Shown here: positions 45,062 through 53,165 of the stretch, piece by piece | How the letters are laid out: every line of letters starts with the position of its first letter | How positions within the stretch are numbered: the first letter of the stretch is position 1 | Origin: an uncultured Clostridia bacterium | GTDB lineage: Bacteria; Bacillota; Clostridia; Christensenellales; Aristaeellaceae | Length of the DNA stretch: 61,679 nucleotides | Assembly: GCA_934636425.1 (NCBI GenBank) | Contig: CAKUAV010000002.1 | Coordinates: forward strand, 1 to 61,679 | Reading direction: 5' to 3' | The notes under the pieces: generated by a model | What the model was told of the DNA's origin: nothing | Databases searched by the model: none | The model's input: the letters and a program-made list of their open reading frames with translations, nothing else | Made by a program: the position numbers and the translations under genes

Positions 45062-46796
45062 TTATTTCATCGGGCAGCCCAGCGCGGCGAGCTGATCCTT
45101 CACATACTTTTCGACAAAATCGGCGGCCTCGGCCACGGGGATCTTCTCCTGCATGGACTTGTCGCGGGCGCTGACCTCGATTGTGCCGTTCTTGAGACCC
45201 TTGGGGCTGACGACCACGCGCACAGGCACGCCGAACAGATCGGCGTCGGAGAACATGAAGCCGGCGCTGACGGGGCGATCGTCCCAGATGACCTCTATGC
45301 CGCGCGCCTCGAGCGTCTCGGCGAGCTTCTTCGACTCGGCGGCGACCTCCTCGTTGTCGGCGCGCAGCGAGCAGATCTGAACCTGCCAGGGCGCGATGGA
45401 GATCGGCCAGATGGGGCCGTAATCGTCGTGGCGCACCTCGCACACGGAGGCGACCAGACGGCCCACGCCGATGCCGTAGCAGCCCATGATGGGGGTCTTG
45501 AGCGCGCCGTCCGCGTCCACATAGGTCATGCCCATGGACTTGGTGTACTTGTCGCCCAGCTGGAATATGTTGCCCACCTCGATGCCGCGGGAGATGCGCA
45601 GCGCCTTTTTGCCGCACACCGGGCAGACGCCACCTGTGACTGCCTTGGCCACGTCGACATACTCGACCGCGCCGTAATCGCGCTCGATGTTGAAGCCGAC
45701 ATAGTGCTTGTCCGCCTCGTTCGCGCCGGTGGCCAGGCTGGCGACGCCCTTGAGCGAGGAATCGAACACGATGGTGAAGCGTCCCTTGTTTTCGATCGGG
45801 CCGACGAAGCCGGGCGTGATGCCGCTCTCCTCGGTCACCAGCGCGGGATGGATCTCGGCCTTCAGATAATTGCGCAGCTTGGTCTCGTTGACCTCCAGAT
45901 CGCCGCGTATGAACACCAGCACATAGGAGTCGTCCTCATTGCGCTGATAGATGACCGCCTTGCAGGTCTGCTCCTTCCTGATGTGCAAAAAGTCGCACAG
46001 ATCCTCTATGGTCTTTTCGGCCGGCGTGTCCACCTTGCGCAGCTCTTCCATCTCGCCCGTCTCGTTTTCGATCAGGCTGGGCGCGGCCTCCATGTTGGCG
46101 CGGTAGTCGCACTCATTGCACAATACGATGCTGTCCTCGCCGATGTCGGTGAGCAGCATATACTCGTGCGAGATCTTGCCGCCCATCATGCCGGAATCGG
46201 AGCAGACCGCCACCACCTCGGGCACGCCGCAGCGCGCGAATATGCGGTGATACGCGTCATAGCAGCGCTGATAATAGGCCTCCAGATCGGCCTGAGAGGT
46301 ATGGAAGGAATACGCGTCCTTCATGGTGAACTCACGCACGCGGATCAGTCCGCCGCGGCAGCGGGGCTCGTCGCGGAACTTGGTCTGTATCTGATAGATC
46401 ATGAAGGGATACTGATTGTAGCTGTCGGCGATGTCCCGGGCGTACTGCACGGCCGCCTCCTCATGCGTCATGCCCAGGCACATCTTCGCGCCGGAGCGAT
46501 CGGTGAAGCGCAGCATCTCGCTGCCGATGCTCTCGTAGCGGCCGGATTCCTCCCACAGGCTGGCGGGCATGGTCACCGGAAAGAGCACCTCCTGGCCGTC
46601 GATCGCGTCCATCTCCTCGCGCAGAATGGCCTCGACCTTTTTGGTGATGCGCTTTGTGATCGGCGAGAGCGTGTAGATGCCGTTGCCGACGTTCTTGATA
46701 TAGCCGCCGCGCATCATCAGCGCCTGGCTGGCGATCTGGCAGTCGGCGGGGGTCTCCTTAAAGCGCTTTGTGACGAGATTGCTGACCTTCATCATG
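45062..46796 (-). CDS. proS: Prolyl-tRNA synthetase (bacterial type)
   Basis: 577 residues, the length of the bacterial type with the INS editing domain between motifs 2 and 3. Motif 1/2 region: RTKFRDE-type QIQTKFRDEPRCRGGLIRVREFTMKDAYSFH; motif 3 region: GCYGIGVGRLVASVCE. It charges tRNA-Pro. The start is the ATG pair at 46791-46796 with GGAAG upstream; the longer ORF runs into the T-box terminator. Expression is under T-box control, see the leader feature. Confidence 0.97.
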
Positions 46797-46864
46797 GCAG
46801 AAAAACTTCCTTTCGAGTGTGGTTTCACAAGTGTGGTTTCAAGTGCGGCCTCAGTCCGGTTTCG

Positions 46865-47124
46865 CGCGGATACAAAAAAGCCCCGTCCTCGCATAATGCA
46901 AGGACGAAGCGTGTTGAAATGCTCCGCGGTACCACCCTGCTTGACGGCCTGAAAGAGCCGTCCGGCTCACGCGCCCCGTATCGCGGGCGAGACGGCGCTT
47001 TCGCGCGGACTCGGGAGATGGGATGTCTGAGGCCTCATGCGCGGCTTTCCAGCCCATGAACCGCGCTCTCTGCTTTCGGCGCCCTGCAGACGATTCTCCG
47101 TCACAGTCGTTCCTGTACGATTGT
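46865..47124 (-). promoter_or_regulatory. T-box riboswitch leader of proS
   Basis: On the minus strand AGGGTGGTACCGCGG (46924-46938) is a classical T-box sequence with the NCCA-binding TGG. It is followed by the terminator hairpin CGTCCTTGCATTATGCGAGGACG and GGGCTTTTTT (46874-46909). Upstream lies a long stem I region with AGAGAG-type internal motif. Uncharged tRNA-Pro should stabilise the antiterminator and permit proS transcription. I did not assign the specifier with certainty; CCC and CCT triplets occur on the 3' side of stem I. Confidence 0.93.
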
Positions 47125-47128
47125 CTCT

Positions 47129-47157
47129 ATTTTACGCCCGCCGATGAGAAAATGCAA
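47129..47157 (-). promoter_or_regulatory. proS promoter
   Basis: Minus strand TTGCAT, 17 bp, TAAAAT, placing the transcript start just before the T-box stem I. Confidence 0.8.
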
Positions 47158-47721
47158 GTTAAATCACACGGTTCAAACAATATCACGCCGGACGACCCGC
47201 TGATGGGCCTGATTCCCACAGTGGACGAGTGCGGACGCGTCGCCGCGCCGGCCTGCCGGCATTGCGGCGAGTTCTACAGATCCTGCGGAAACGAGAACAT
47301 GACCATACGCTTTGGCGGGCTGCGCGGCCGCCGCACGCTCAAACACCGGCGCATGGACGCGCAGAGCTGCAGCGCCTGTAAGAAGCGGCTGGAGCCGGGC
47401 AGCCCCGCCATGCCCGATTTCTATCAGCGCGAGATCATGGACGAGACCGCCGCTCTCAGGGAATATGCGCCGGATGAAACCATCGAGGCCGGCGGCGATT
47501 ATGCCCTCACGGTCACGATGACGCAGAACGCCGTGTCGCCAATCGAGCTGATCTTCGTCGGGCAAGCATGCAAAAGCTGCCGTCAGGCCCATGACAGCAG
47601 CTTTTTTTGTACGCTCTACGCGCTCTCCCCCGCCTCGAGATTGTTCATGACGGCGGGATCGTCCGCAAACAGCCCCGCGATCAGCGCGCGGGCGCGGGGG
47701 AAGGCCGCGCAGGGCACATAG
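47152..47721 (+). CDS. Cysteine-rich protein of unknown function, boundaries doubtful
   Basis: About 190 codons. Codon use up to about 47600 is like that of real genes (strong G/C at third positions), and CxxC pairs occur: CRHCGEFYRSC, CSACKKRL and CKSCRQ, so a zinc-ribbon protein is likely. The 5' end is problematic: the only early ATG (47152) is inside the -35 box of the divergent proS promoter and lacks a good Shine-Dalgarno site; ATG 47203 is an alternative. The 3' end runs through a bidirectional terminator and 106 bp of the convergent zinc-ribbon gene. A frameshift near the T7 run (47602-47608) or a decayed gene would explain this. I do not recognise a family. Confidence 0.45.
   Translation: MQVKSHGSNNITPDDPLMGLIPTVDECGRVAAPACRHCGEFYRSCGNENMTIRFGGLRGRRTLKHRRMDAQSCSACKKRLEPGSPAMPDFYQREIMDETAALREYAPDETIEAGGDYALTVTMTQNAVSPIELIFVGQACKSCRQAHDSSFFCTLYALSPASRLFMTAGSSANSPAISARARGKAAQGT
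47572..47609. terminator. Bidirectional terminator between convergent genes
   Basis: AAAAGCTGCCGTCA pairs with TGACAGCAGCTTTT around loop GGCCCA, with T runs on both strands. It most clearly serves the minus-strand zinc-ribbon gene, and lies inside the plus-strand ORF. Confidence 0.8.
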
Positions 47722-47957
47722 AGCTTTACGCCCTTCAGGCGCAGCGCGTCTCCCGACGTGCCCATGAGCGCGTTCATGTCGCTCTGGCGATAGTTGAGTA
47801 TGCCGCTTTCATCCAGCAGCGGGCAGATCATATCGGCGTGCAGTCCGTCCAGCACGGCCAGCAGCACCGGATCGTCGTCTCTGGGCGCGCGCGTTTTGGC
47901 GCCGCACCGCGCGCACTTTGCGCCGGTCAGCCTTTGACACCACAGGCAGTATCCCAT
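47616..47957 (-). CDS. Zinc ribbon plus DUF2007-like domain protein
   Basis: 113 residues. An N-terminal zinc ribbon (C4, C7, C15, C18 in MGYCLWCQRLTGAKCARCG) is followed by a DUF2007-type signal-transducing domain: DPVLLAVLDGLHADMICPLLDESGILNYRQ...GVKLYVPCAAFPRARALIAGLF, the beta-alpha-beta pattern of that family. DUF2007 proteins are small and of unknown role. GGGAGGAG 7 bp before the ATG at 47955-47957 sets the start. Own promoter. Confidence 0.82.
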   Translation of the reverse strand: MGYCLWCQRLTGAKCARCGAKTRAPRDDDPVLLAVLDGLHADMICPLLDESGILNYRQSDMNALMGTSGDALRLKGVKLYVPCAAFPRARALIAGLFADDPAVMNNLEAGESA

Positions 47958-47981
47958 ATTGGCACTCCTCCCTTCGCTTTT

Positions 47982-48011
47982 ATTATAGCACATTCTGCCC
48001 GCCGGTGTAAA
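47982..48011 (-). promoter_or_regulatory. Promoter of the zinc ribbon/DUF2007 gene
   Basis: Minus strand TTTACA, 18 bp, TATAAT, about 25 bp upstream of the start codon. Confidence 0.75.
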
Positions 48012-48147
48012 GAACGACCGCACAGCGCCCGCGCGGGTTACAATTCAGTTTATATTTCATGCTGCGGCAGGAAAAGGGACGCGGCGCGTTGAATAGAGTA
48101 CAGCGTCAAAGCAAATGGGAACAAAACGTTATTCAGGAGGCAAAAGT

Positions 48148-49434
48148 ATGAGATTTGATCTTCTGCATCCCGCCGATCAGCTGGTCATGATCATGGACCG
48201 CATCTATCAGTACGGCATGACCACCACCTCCGGCGGCAATCTGTCCATCCGCGACGCCAACGGCGACATCTGGATCACGCCCTCCGGCATCGACAAGGGC
48301 AGCCTCACCCGCAACGACATCATGCGCGTCACAAAGGACGGCGAGATCATCGGCCCGCACAAGCCCTCTGTCGAGCTGCCCTTCCACCGCGATATTTACA
48401 GACTGCGCCCCGACCTCAACGCCATACTGCACGCCCATCCGCCGACGCTGGTGGCGTTCTCACTCGCCCGCAAGATTCCCAACACCCATCTGGTGCCCAG
48501 CGTGTCCCAGATCTGCGGCGAGGTCTCCATGGCCAAATACGAGGTGCCCGGCAGCGAAAAGCTGGGCGAGTACCTCTCCGGCGAGTTCGCCAAGGGCTAC
48601 AACACCGTCATGATGGAAAACCACGGCGTGTGCTGCGGCGCGAAGGATCTGTTCCACGCCTTCATGGCGTTCGAGACGCTGGACTTCTGCGGCCGCATCG
48701 AGATCGACGCCCGCAAGGTCGGCACGCCCAACGAGCTGACCCAGACCCAGATCAATCTGGACGCCTCCAAGGCTCATCCGCCGCTGGACGCGTTCGTCGC
48801 CCGCCAGATCAGCAGCGAGGAGTGCGCCGCCCGCCGCGATATGTGCCAGCTCATTCACCGCGCCTACGATCAGCGCCTGTTCAACAGCACGCAGGGCACG
48901 TTCTCCCAGCGCCTCTCGGACGGCTCCTTCCTGATCACGCCCTACTACATGGACAGAAAGTATCTCGAGCCCGAGGACATCGTGCGCATCAAGAACGGCA
49001 TGTGCGAGGAGGGCAAGACCCCCAGCCGCTCCACGCTGCTGCATCAGGCCATCTATGACCGCCATCCCGAGATCGGCTCTGTGATCGTGGCGCATCCGCC
49101 GGCCATCATGGCCTTCGCCTGCACCGACGCGGAGTTTGATTCCCGCACCATTCCGGAGAGCTACATCAACCTGCGCAACGTCAAGCGCCTGCCCTACGCC
49201 GCCTCCACGCTGGATCCCGTGGGCACCGCCGACGCGCTGAGCGAAACCTCGCCGGTGCTGATCGTCAGCAACCAGTGCGTCATCGTTTCGGGCAGCTCGC
49301 TGCTCAACGCCTTCGACCGCCTGGAGGTGCTCGACTACAGCGCCAAGGCGATCATCGCCGCCAAGGACATCGGCCCGCTGGTCATGATCACCCCCGACGA
49401 GGTCAAGGACATCGAAAAGGCGTTCAATCTGTAA
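48148..49434 (+). CDS. Class II aldolase/adducin protein with two tandem domains
   Basis: 428 residues: two fused class II aldolase domains (about 5-200 and 228-425). Domain 1 keeps the zinc and catalytic set: E76 (SVELPFH), H95 and H97 (HAHPP) and H159 (ENHGV), so it should be an active sugar-phosphate aldolase or epimerase. In domain 2 the matching positions are T295 (STLLH), V314/H316 (VIVAHPPA) and Q376 (SNQCVIV), so its metal site is lost. AGGAGG 6 bp upstream of the ATG. Neighbour of a Gfo/Idh/MocA oxidoreductase, but with its own terminator. Substrate unknown; fuculose or ribulose phosphates are typical of the family. Confidence 0.88.
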   Translation: MRFDLLHPADQLVMIMDRIYQYGMTTTSGGNLSIRDANGDIWITPSGIDKGSLTRNDIMRVTKDGEIIGPHKPSVELPFHRDIYRLRPDLNAILHAHPPTLVAFSLARKIPNTHLVPSVSQICGEVSMAKYEVPGSEKLGEYLSGEFAKGYNTVMMENHGVCCGAKDLFHAFMAFETLDFCGRIEIDARKVGTPNELTQTQINLDASKAHPPLDAFVARQISSEECAARRDMCQLIHRAYDQRLFNSTQGTFSQRLSDGSFLITPYYMDRKYLEPEDIVRIKNGMCEEGKTPSRSTLLHQAIYDRHPEIGSVIVAHPPAIMAFACTDAEFDSRTIPESYINLRNVKRLPYAASTLDPVGTADALSETSPVLIVSNQCVIVSGSSLLNAFDRLEVLDYSAKAIIAAKDIGPLVMITPDEVKDIEKAFNL

Positions 49435-49442
49435 AGCACATC

Positions 49443-49480
49443 CGCATCCTGAAACCGCTTCGTTTCGGGGTGCGTTTTTT
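49443..49480 (+). terminator. Terminator after the aldolase gene
   Basis: CGCATCCTGAAAC pairs with GTTTCGGGGTGCG and is followed by TTTTTT, 8 bp after the stop. Confidence 0.85.
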
Positions 49481-49555
49481 ATCGGCCGTGCCGCGCAAAG
49501 ACAGCGCGCCGCGGAGGGCTGATGGAAAGCCCAGAGCGGACGCGCGTTTCACGGC

Positions 49556-49762
49556 CTGCCATGAAAGGGCAGCACAGCTTGTCAAAAGGGTTTTGACGCG
49601 CTGGCGAATGGGAAAGCAAGCTCCCCTGCCGCTCTTTCCGCCGCAAAAATCGTCCCCCGCCGTACACGCCGCCGGATACGATTGGAAGTGCGAAACGGCG
49701 CCAGCGATTTCGAGCTTTCTGAGGTTTTTTAGGCAGTCTGAGCCCGCCATGTGAAGGCAGGG
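49556..49762 (-). repeat. MITE-like dispersed element, copy C (reverse orientation), with flanking palindromes
   Basis: Read on the minus strand, the body (49741 to 49573) begins CAGACTGCCTAAAAAACC and ends TTTTGACAAGCTGTG. The core is CCGGCGGCGTGTACGGCGGG, and an internal stem has arms CGAAATCG / CGTTTCG. It lacks the block shared by copies A and B. The flanks are imperfect copies of one palindrome: CTGCC-ATGAAAG-GGCAG at 49556-49572 and CCCGCC-ATGTGAA-GGCAGGG at 49744-49759. The 49763-49909 remainder shows nothing recognisable. Confidence 0.7.
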
Positions 49763-49909
49763 CGGTTCTTGCCGTCCTGTTGTTTGCGATGCGCTTGCTC
49801 ATCCTCTCTCCCGCATTTTCGTGAAGAGCCAATACGCCGTTTTTTCCGAGCGGCGCTCGAACATGAAAGACCGGCCGCGGAATTTCGAGAAGCGCTCTGA
49901 ATTTAGCGG

Positions 49910-49938
49910 TTTACTTTTCCCCGCCGCTCTGCTATAAT
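49910..49938 (+). promoter_or_regulatory. Promoter of the Gfo/Idh/MocA gene
   Basis: TTTACT, 17 bp, TATAAT, 39 bp upstream of the ATG. Confidence 0.75.
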
Positions 49939-49976
49939 AAAGGCGCGAAATAACGCACTGAAAGGAAGTTTAGATC

Positions 49977-51077
49977 ATGAGCGTATTGCGTATCGGCATC
50001 ATCGGCACGGGCGGCATCGCCCATTCCCACATCCGTTCCTATCTGGATATGCCCGATGTGGAGATCATCGGCGCGTCCGACATCGTGCCCGGCAAGGCGC
50101 GCGCCTTCCTGGACGAGTTCGGCCTGACCAATGTGCCCGCCTTCGAGAATAACGACGACTTGCTCGCCCTCAAGCCCGACGGCGTGTCCGTGTGCACCTA
50201 CAACACGCAGCACCACGTCTGCGCCTGCCAGGCCATGCGCGCCGGCGCGCACGTGCTGTGCGAAAAGCCCATGTCCGTCACGCTCGATCAGGCCGTCGAA
50301 ATGGCCAGGTGCCAGAAGGAGACCGGCAAGATCCTGACCATAGGCTTCCAGCCCCGCTACGGCGAGAACATGAAGATGATCAAGCATCTGGTGCGCTCGG
50401 GCGAGCTGGGTCACATCTACTACATACAGACCGGCGGCGGCCGTCGCCGCGGCATCCCGGGCCGCACGTTCGTGCAGAAGGATCTGGCCGGCGTGGGCTG
50501 CCTGGCCGACATCGGCTGCTACGGCCTCGACATGGCGCTCAACGCGGTCGGCTACAGAAAGCCGGTCACTGTGTCCGCCTACGCGTCCGACTATTTCGGA
50601 AAGAACCCCGAATACTACGATCCGGTCAAGGGCGGCGGCGAGTTCTCCGTGGACGACTTCACCTGCGCGCTGATCCGCTTTGAGGACGGTCTGGTGATGG
50701 ACTTCCGCATGAGCTGGGCGATGCACATGGACACCATGGGCGACACGCTCTTCCTCGGCACAAAGGCCGGCCTTAAGGTCAAGTCCCCCCATCCCGAGGT
50801 CAACTGGGGCGGCGCGTGGGACGGCGGCGTCGGCGACATCTATCTCTACAAGGACATCGACGGCAATCAGGTCGAGGTCAAGATTCCCAAGAAGAACGAG
50901 GACAACAAGAAGAGCTTCTTCTTCCTCAAGTGCCGCGACTTCTGCGACGCGATACTCAACAACGGCGCTTCCCCCATACCGTGGCAGGAAATCATCTACA
51001 ATCAGGCCATCATCGACGGCATCATCCGCTCGAGCGCCTGCGGCCACGAGGTCGAGGTCAACGTGCCCGAAATCTGA
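49977..51077 (+). CDS. Gfo/Idh/MocA family oxidoreductase
   Basis: 366 residues. The N-terminal Rossmann fold has GIIGTGGIAHSHI (GxGxxA type) and ASDIVPGKARAF; EKPMSVTLDQAVEMA carries the family EKP lysine. The C-terminal sheet domain includes LADIGCYGLDMAL, where the D-x-G-x-H position reads DIGCYGLD, so the usual catalytic His is replaced by Tyr. It is expected to be an NAD(P)-dependent dehydrogenase of a sugar or inositol-like substrate; identity unknown. AAAGGAAG upstream of the ATG. Monocistronic with promoter and terminator. Confidence 0.92.
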   Translation: MSVLRIGIIGTGGIAHSHIRSYLDMPDVEIIGASDIVPGKARAFLDEFGLTNVPAFENNDDLLALKPDGVSVCTYNTQHHVCACQAMRAGAHVLCEKPMSVTLDQAVEMARCQKETGKILTIGFQPRYGENMKMIKHLVRSGELGHIYYIQTGGGRRRGIPGRTFVQKDLAGVGCLADIGCYGLDMALNAVGYRKPVTVSAYASDYFGKNPEYYDPVKGGGEFSVDDFTCALIRFEDGLVMDFRMSWAMHMDTMGDTLFLGTKAGLKVKSPHPEVNWGGAWDGGVGDIYLYKDIDGNQVEVKIPKKNEDNKKSFFFLKCRDFCDAILNNGASPIPWQEIIYNQAIIDGIIRSSACGHEVEVNVPEI

Positions 51078-51088
51078 TCCACAGGCTC

Positions 51089-51122
51089 AGCGGACGCCCA
51101 CAAGCGTGGCGTCCGCTTTTTT
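51089..51122 (+). terminator. Terminator after the Gfo/Idh/MocA gene
   Basis: AGCGGACGCCA pairs with TGGCGTCCGCT, followed by TTTTT. Confidence 0.9.
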
Positions 51123-51134
51123 GCGCGCAGCCGC

Positions 51135-51163
51135 TTGAAAAAGTCGATCGCATCCGCTATAAT
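51135..51163 (+). promoter_or_regulatory. guaA promoter
   Basis: TTGAAA, 17 bp, TATAAT. The leader of about 40 bases is too short for a purine riboswitch. Confidence 0.8.
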
Positions 51164-51209
51164 AATACAGATCATTCAAACTACACAGCGATATGGGAGG
51201 ATCACCGAT

Positions 51210-52190
51210 ATGGAAAACAACAAGCGCCCGGAATCCATGCAGCGCATCACAACGCCCGAGCTGGCCAACGCGTTCATCGACGAGCAGATTGCCGCGGTGC
51301 GCGCGCAGGTGGGCTCGAGCAGGGTGCTGCTGGCGCTCTCCGGCGGCGTGGATTCGTCCGTCGTGGCCGCGCTGCTGATCAAGGCCATCGGCAGGCAGCT
51401 GGTGTGCGTTCACGTCAACCACGGCCTGATGCGCAAGGGCGAGAGCGAGCAGGTCGTCGAGGTGTTCCGCAATCAGCTGGACGCCAATCTGATCTACGTC
51501 GACGCGACCGACCGCTTCCTCGACAAGCTCGAAAACGTGTCCGATCCCGAAAAGAAGCGCCACATCATCGGCGAGGAGTTCATCCATGTGTTCGATGAGG
51601 AAGCGCGCAAGCAGGAGGGCATCGATTTCCTCGCGCAGGGCACAATCTATCCCGACATCATCGAGAGCAAGGGCGTGAAGGCGCACCACAATGTGGGCGG
51701 CCTGCCCGAGGGTCTGTCCTTCCAGCTGGTCGAGCCGATCAAGCTCCTCTACAAGGATGAGGTGCGCATGGTCGGCGTGGCGCTGGGTCTGCCCGCCGCC
51801 ATGGTCTATCGTCAGCCCTTCCCCGGCCCCGGTCTGGGCGTGCGCTGCCTGGGCGCGATCACCCGCGACCGCCTGCACGCGCTGCGCGAGGCCGACGCCA
51901 TCGTGCGCGAGGAGTTCGACAAAAACGGCCTGACCGAAAAGGTGTGGCAGTTCTTCGCCGTGGTGCCGGATATGCGCTCCACCGGCGTGCGCGACGGCAA
52001 GCGCGCCTTCGACTGGCCGGTGATACTGCGCGCCGTCAACACCGTGGACGCGATGACCGCCACCGTGCCCGAGCTGCCCTGGAATGTGCTTGAGACCATC
52101 ACGCAGCGCATACTCGCCGAAGTTCCCGGCGTGTGCCGCGTGCTGTACGATCTCAGCCCCAAGCCGATTGCGACGATCGAGTGGGAATAA
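51210..52190 (+). CDS. guaA: GMP synthase ATP-pyrophosphatase subunit (no glutaminase domain)
   Basis: 326 residues covering only the synthetase half of GMP synthase. PP-loop SGGVDSSVVAALLIKAIG, LVCVHVNHGLMRKGESEQV, FLAQGTIYPDIIES, GGLPEGLSFQLVEPIKLLYKDEVR, RQPFPGPGLGVRCLG and the C-terminal dimerisation end PKPIATIEWE are all intact. The N-terminal class I glutamine amidotransferase domain of usual bacterial GuaA (about 200 residues) is missing; the promoter at 51135-51163 leaves no room for it. This is the two-subunit arrangement known from archaea. GGGAGG 9 bp before the ATG at 51210 fixes the start. It needs a separate glutaminase or free ammonia. Confidence 0.93.
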   Translation: MENNKRPESMQRITTPELANAFIDEQIAAVRAQVGSSRVLLALSGGVDSSVVAALLIKAIGRQLVCVHVNHGLMRKGESEQVVEVFRNQLDANLIYVDATDRFLDKLENVSDPEKKRHIIGEEFIHVFDEEARKQEGIDFLAQGTIYPDIIESKGVKAHHNVGGLPEGLSFQLVEPIKLLYKDEVRMVGVALGLPAAMVYRQPFPGPGLGVRCLGAITRDRLHALREADAIVREEFDKNGLTEKVWQFFAVVPDMRSTGVRDGKRAFDWPVILRAVNTVDAMTATVPELPWNVLETITQRILAEVPGVCRVLYDLSPKPIATIEWE

Positions 52191-52214
52191 GCGCAGCCTG
52201 AGTACATACACAGC

Positions 52215-52251
52215 AAAAGAGCCGTCTGATTTCGCTCAGGCGGCTCTTTGT
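52215..52251 (+). terminator. guaA terminator
   Basis: AAAGAGCCGTCTGA pairs with TCAGGCGGCTCTTT around TTTCGC; it also reads as a terminator on the minus strand. Confidence 0.85.
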
Positions 52252-52292
52252 TGTCCTGCTGTTCGCCGGATATGCGGCTTCAGCTCTTCCGG

Positions 52293-53165
52293 CTATTTGA
52301 AGTGGTTGCTGAAAAACGGTTCGTTCTTCAGCAGTTGGGGAACATAATCTGACAGGGTTTTGAGAAGGTCTTCGGCGCATTGATGGTATTTTGCAAACTT
52401 CTCCGGCGTATTTACACCGCCCGTGGAGGAATCCAGCTTTTCTGCCTTCAGCTTCAAATTATCCAATTCGCCCATGAGCGCAGCATATGTAGACGAAGCT
52501 TTTTGCGATGCAAACACGACGCTCAGGTGCTGTTCAAGATCCGGAATTATGCCCGGATTTTGCGCGTCATGCACTTGAGTAAGCGGCGCGACGTACGCCA
52601 GCTGCGTATACTTTTTGGCTTCTATATGGTCGCCCAGTATATGAACATAGTATAGCAGCGCACAAAAGCTGTCTCTCTGTTTTCTCAGTTCGGGCGTGCT
52701 GTAGACTTTTTCAGAAAGCCATGGGAACCACGAAAGAGGCTTATTTTCAGCGTCAAAAAGCACCTTCTGAACAGTGTTCGTCAAAATGCTCTTACGAATT
52801 GGCCAATGAGCTTTCTCGGAATACTCCAAGTCCCACCCTCTATGCGTATATTTCCGATGCGCATAGTTTCCCGAAAAATCAAACTCGTCGATAGAGCGCG
52901 GGAGATTTCTTACTCCCATGCTTCTCAAATTTTCAAGCTCTTTCTTCCCGTTTCCATTATACTGATCGACCGCAAGGTAAACAGCGTCCTCCAGCGCCTG
53001 AATCGTATCGGCATCAATGGGATGAGTATCTTTGTAGTCTCGATTTCCAAACAAAACCCATTCCAATTCGCTGTCATGCTCTTTACGTTCATGAGCCGAA
53101 GCCGGCGGCATACAAGTCACAAACATCGCCGCCGCGAGCAATAGCGCGATAACCCTCTTCTTCAC
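52293..53165 (-). CDS. Secreted protein, possibly of the zinc-dependent phospholipase C/S1-P1 nuclease fold
   Basis: 290 residues. Signal peptide MKKRVIALLLAAAMFVTCMPPASA. Mature part has histidines spaced as in metal-binding helical proteins: YAHRKYTHRGWDLEY and, more tellingly, CALLYYVHILGDHIEAKKY, which resembles the HxxxD helix of zinc-dependent phospholipase C and S1/P1 nucleases. The match is weak and not proof. Its base composition is clearly more AT-rich than the neighbours, suggesting recent acquisition. The GTG start directly abuts the stop codon of the upstream gene (TAAGTG), so the pair is translationally coupled. Confidence 0.72.
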   Translation of the reverse strand: MKKRVIALLLAAAMFVTCMPPASAHERKEHDSELEWVLFGNRDYKDTHPIDADTIQALEDAVYLAVDQYNGNGKKELENLRSMGVRNLPRSIDEFDFSGNYAHRKYTHRGWDLEYSEKAHWPIRKSILTNTVQKVLFDAENKPLSWFPWLSEKVYSTPELRKQRDSFCALLYYVHILGDHIEAKKYTQLAYVAPLTQVHDAQNPGIIPDLEQHLSVVFASQKASSTYAALMGELDNLKLKAEKLDSSTGGVNTPEKFAKYHQCAEDLLKTLSDYVPQLLKNEPFFSNHFK

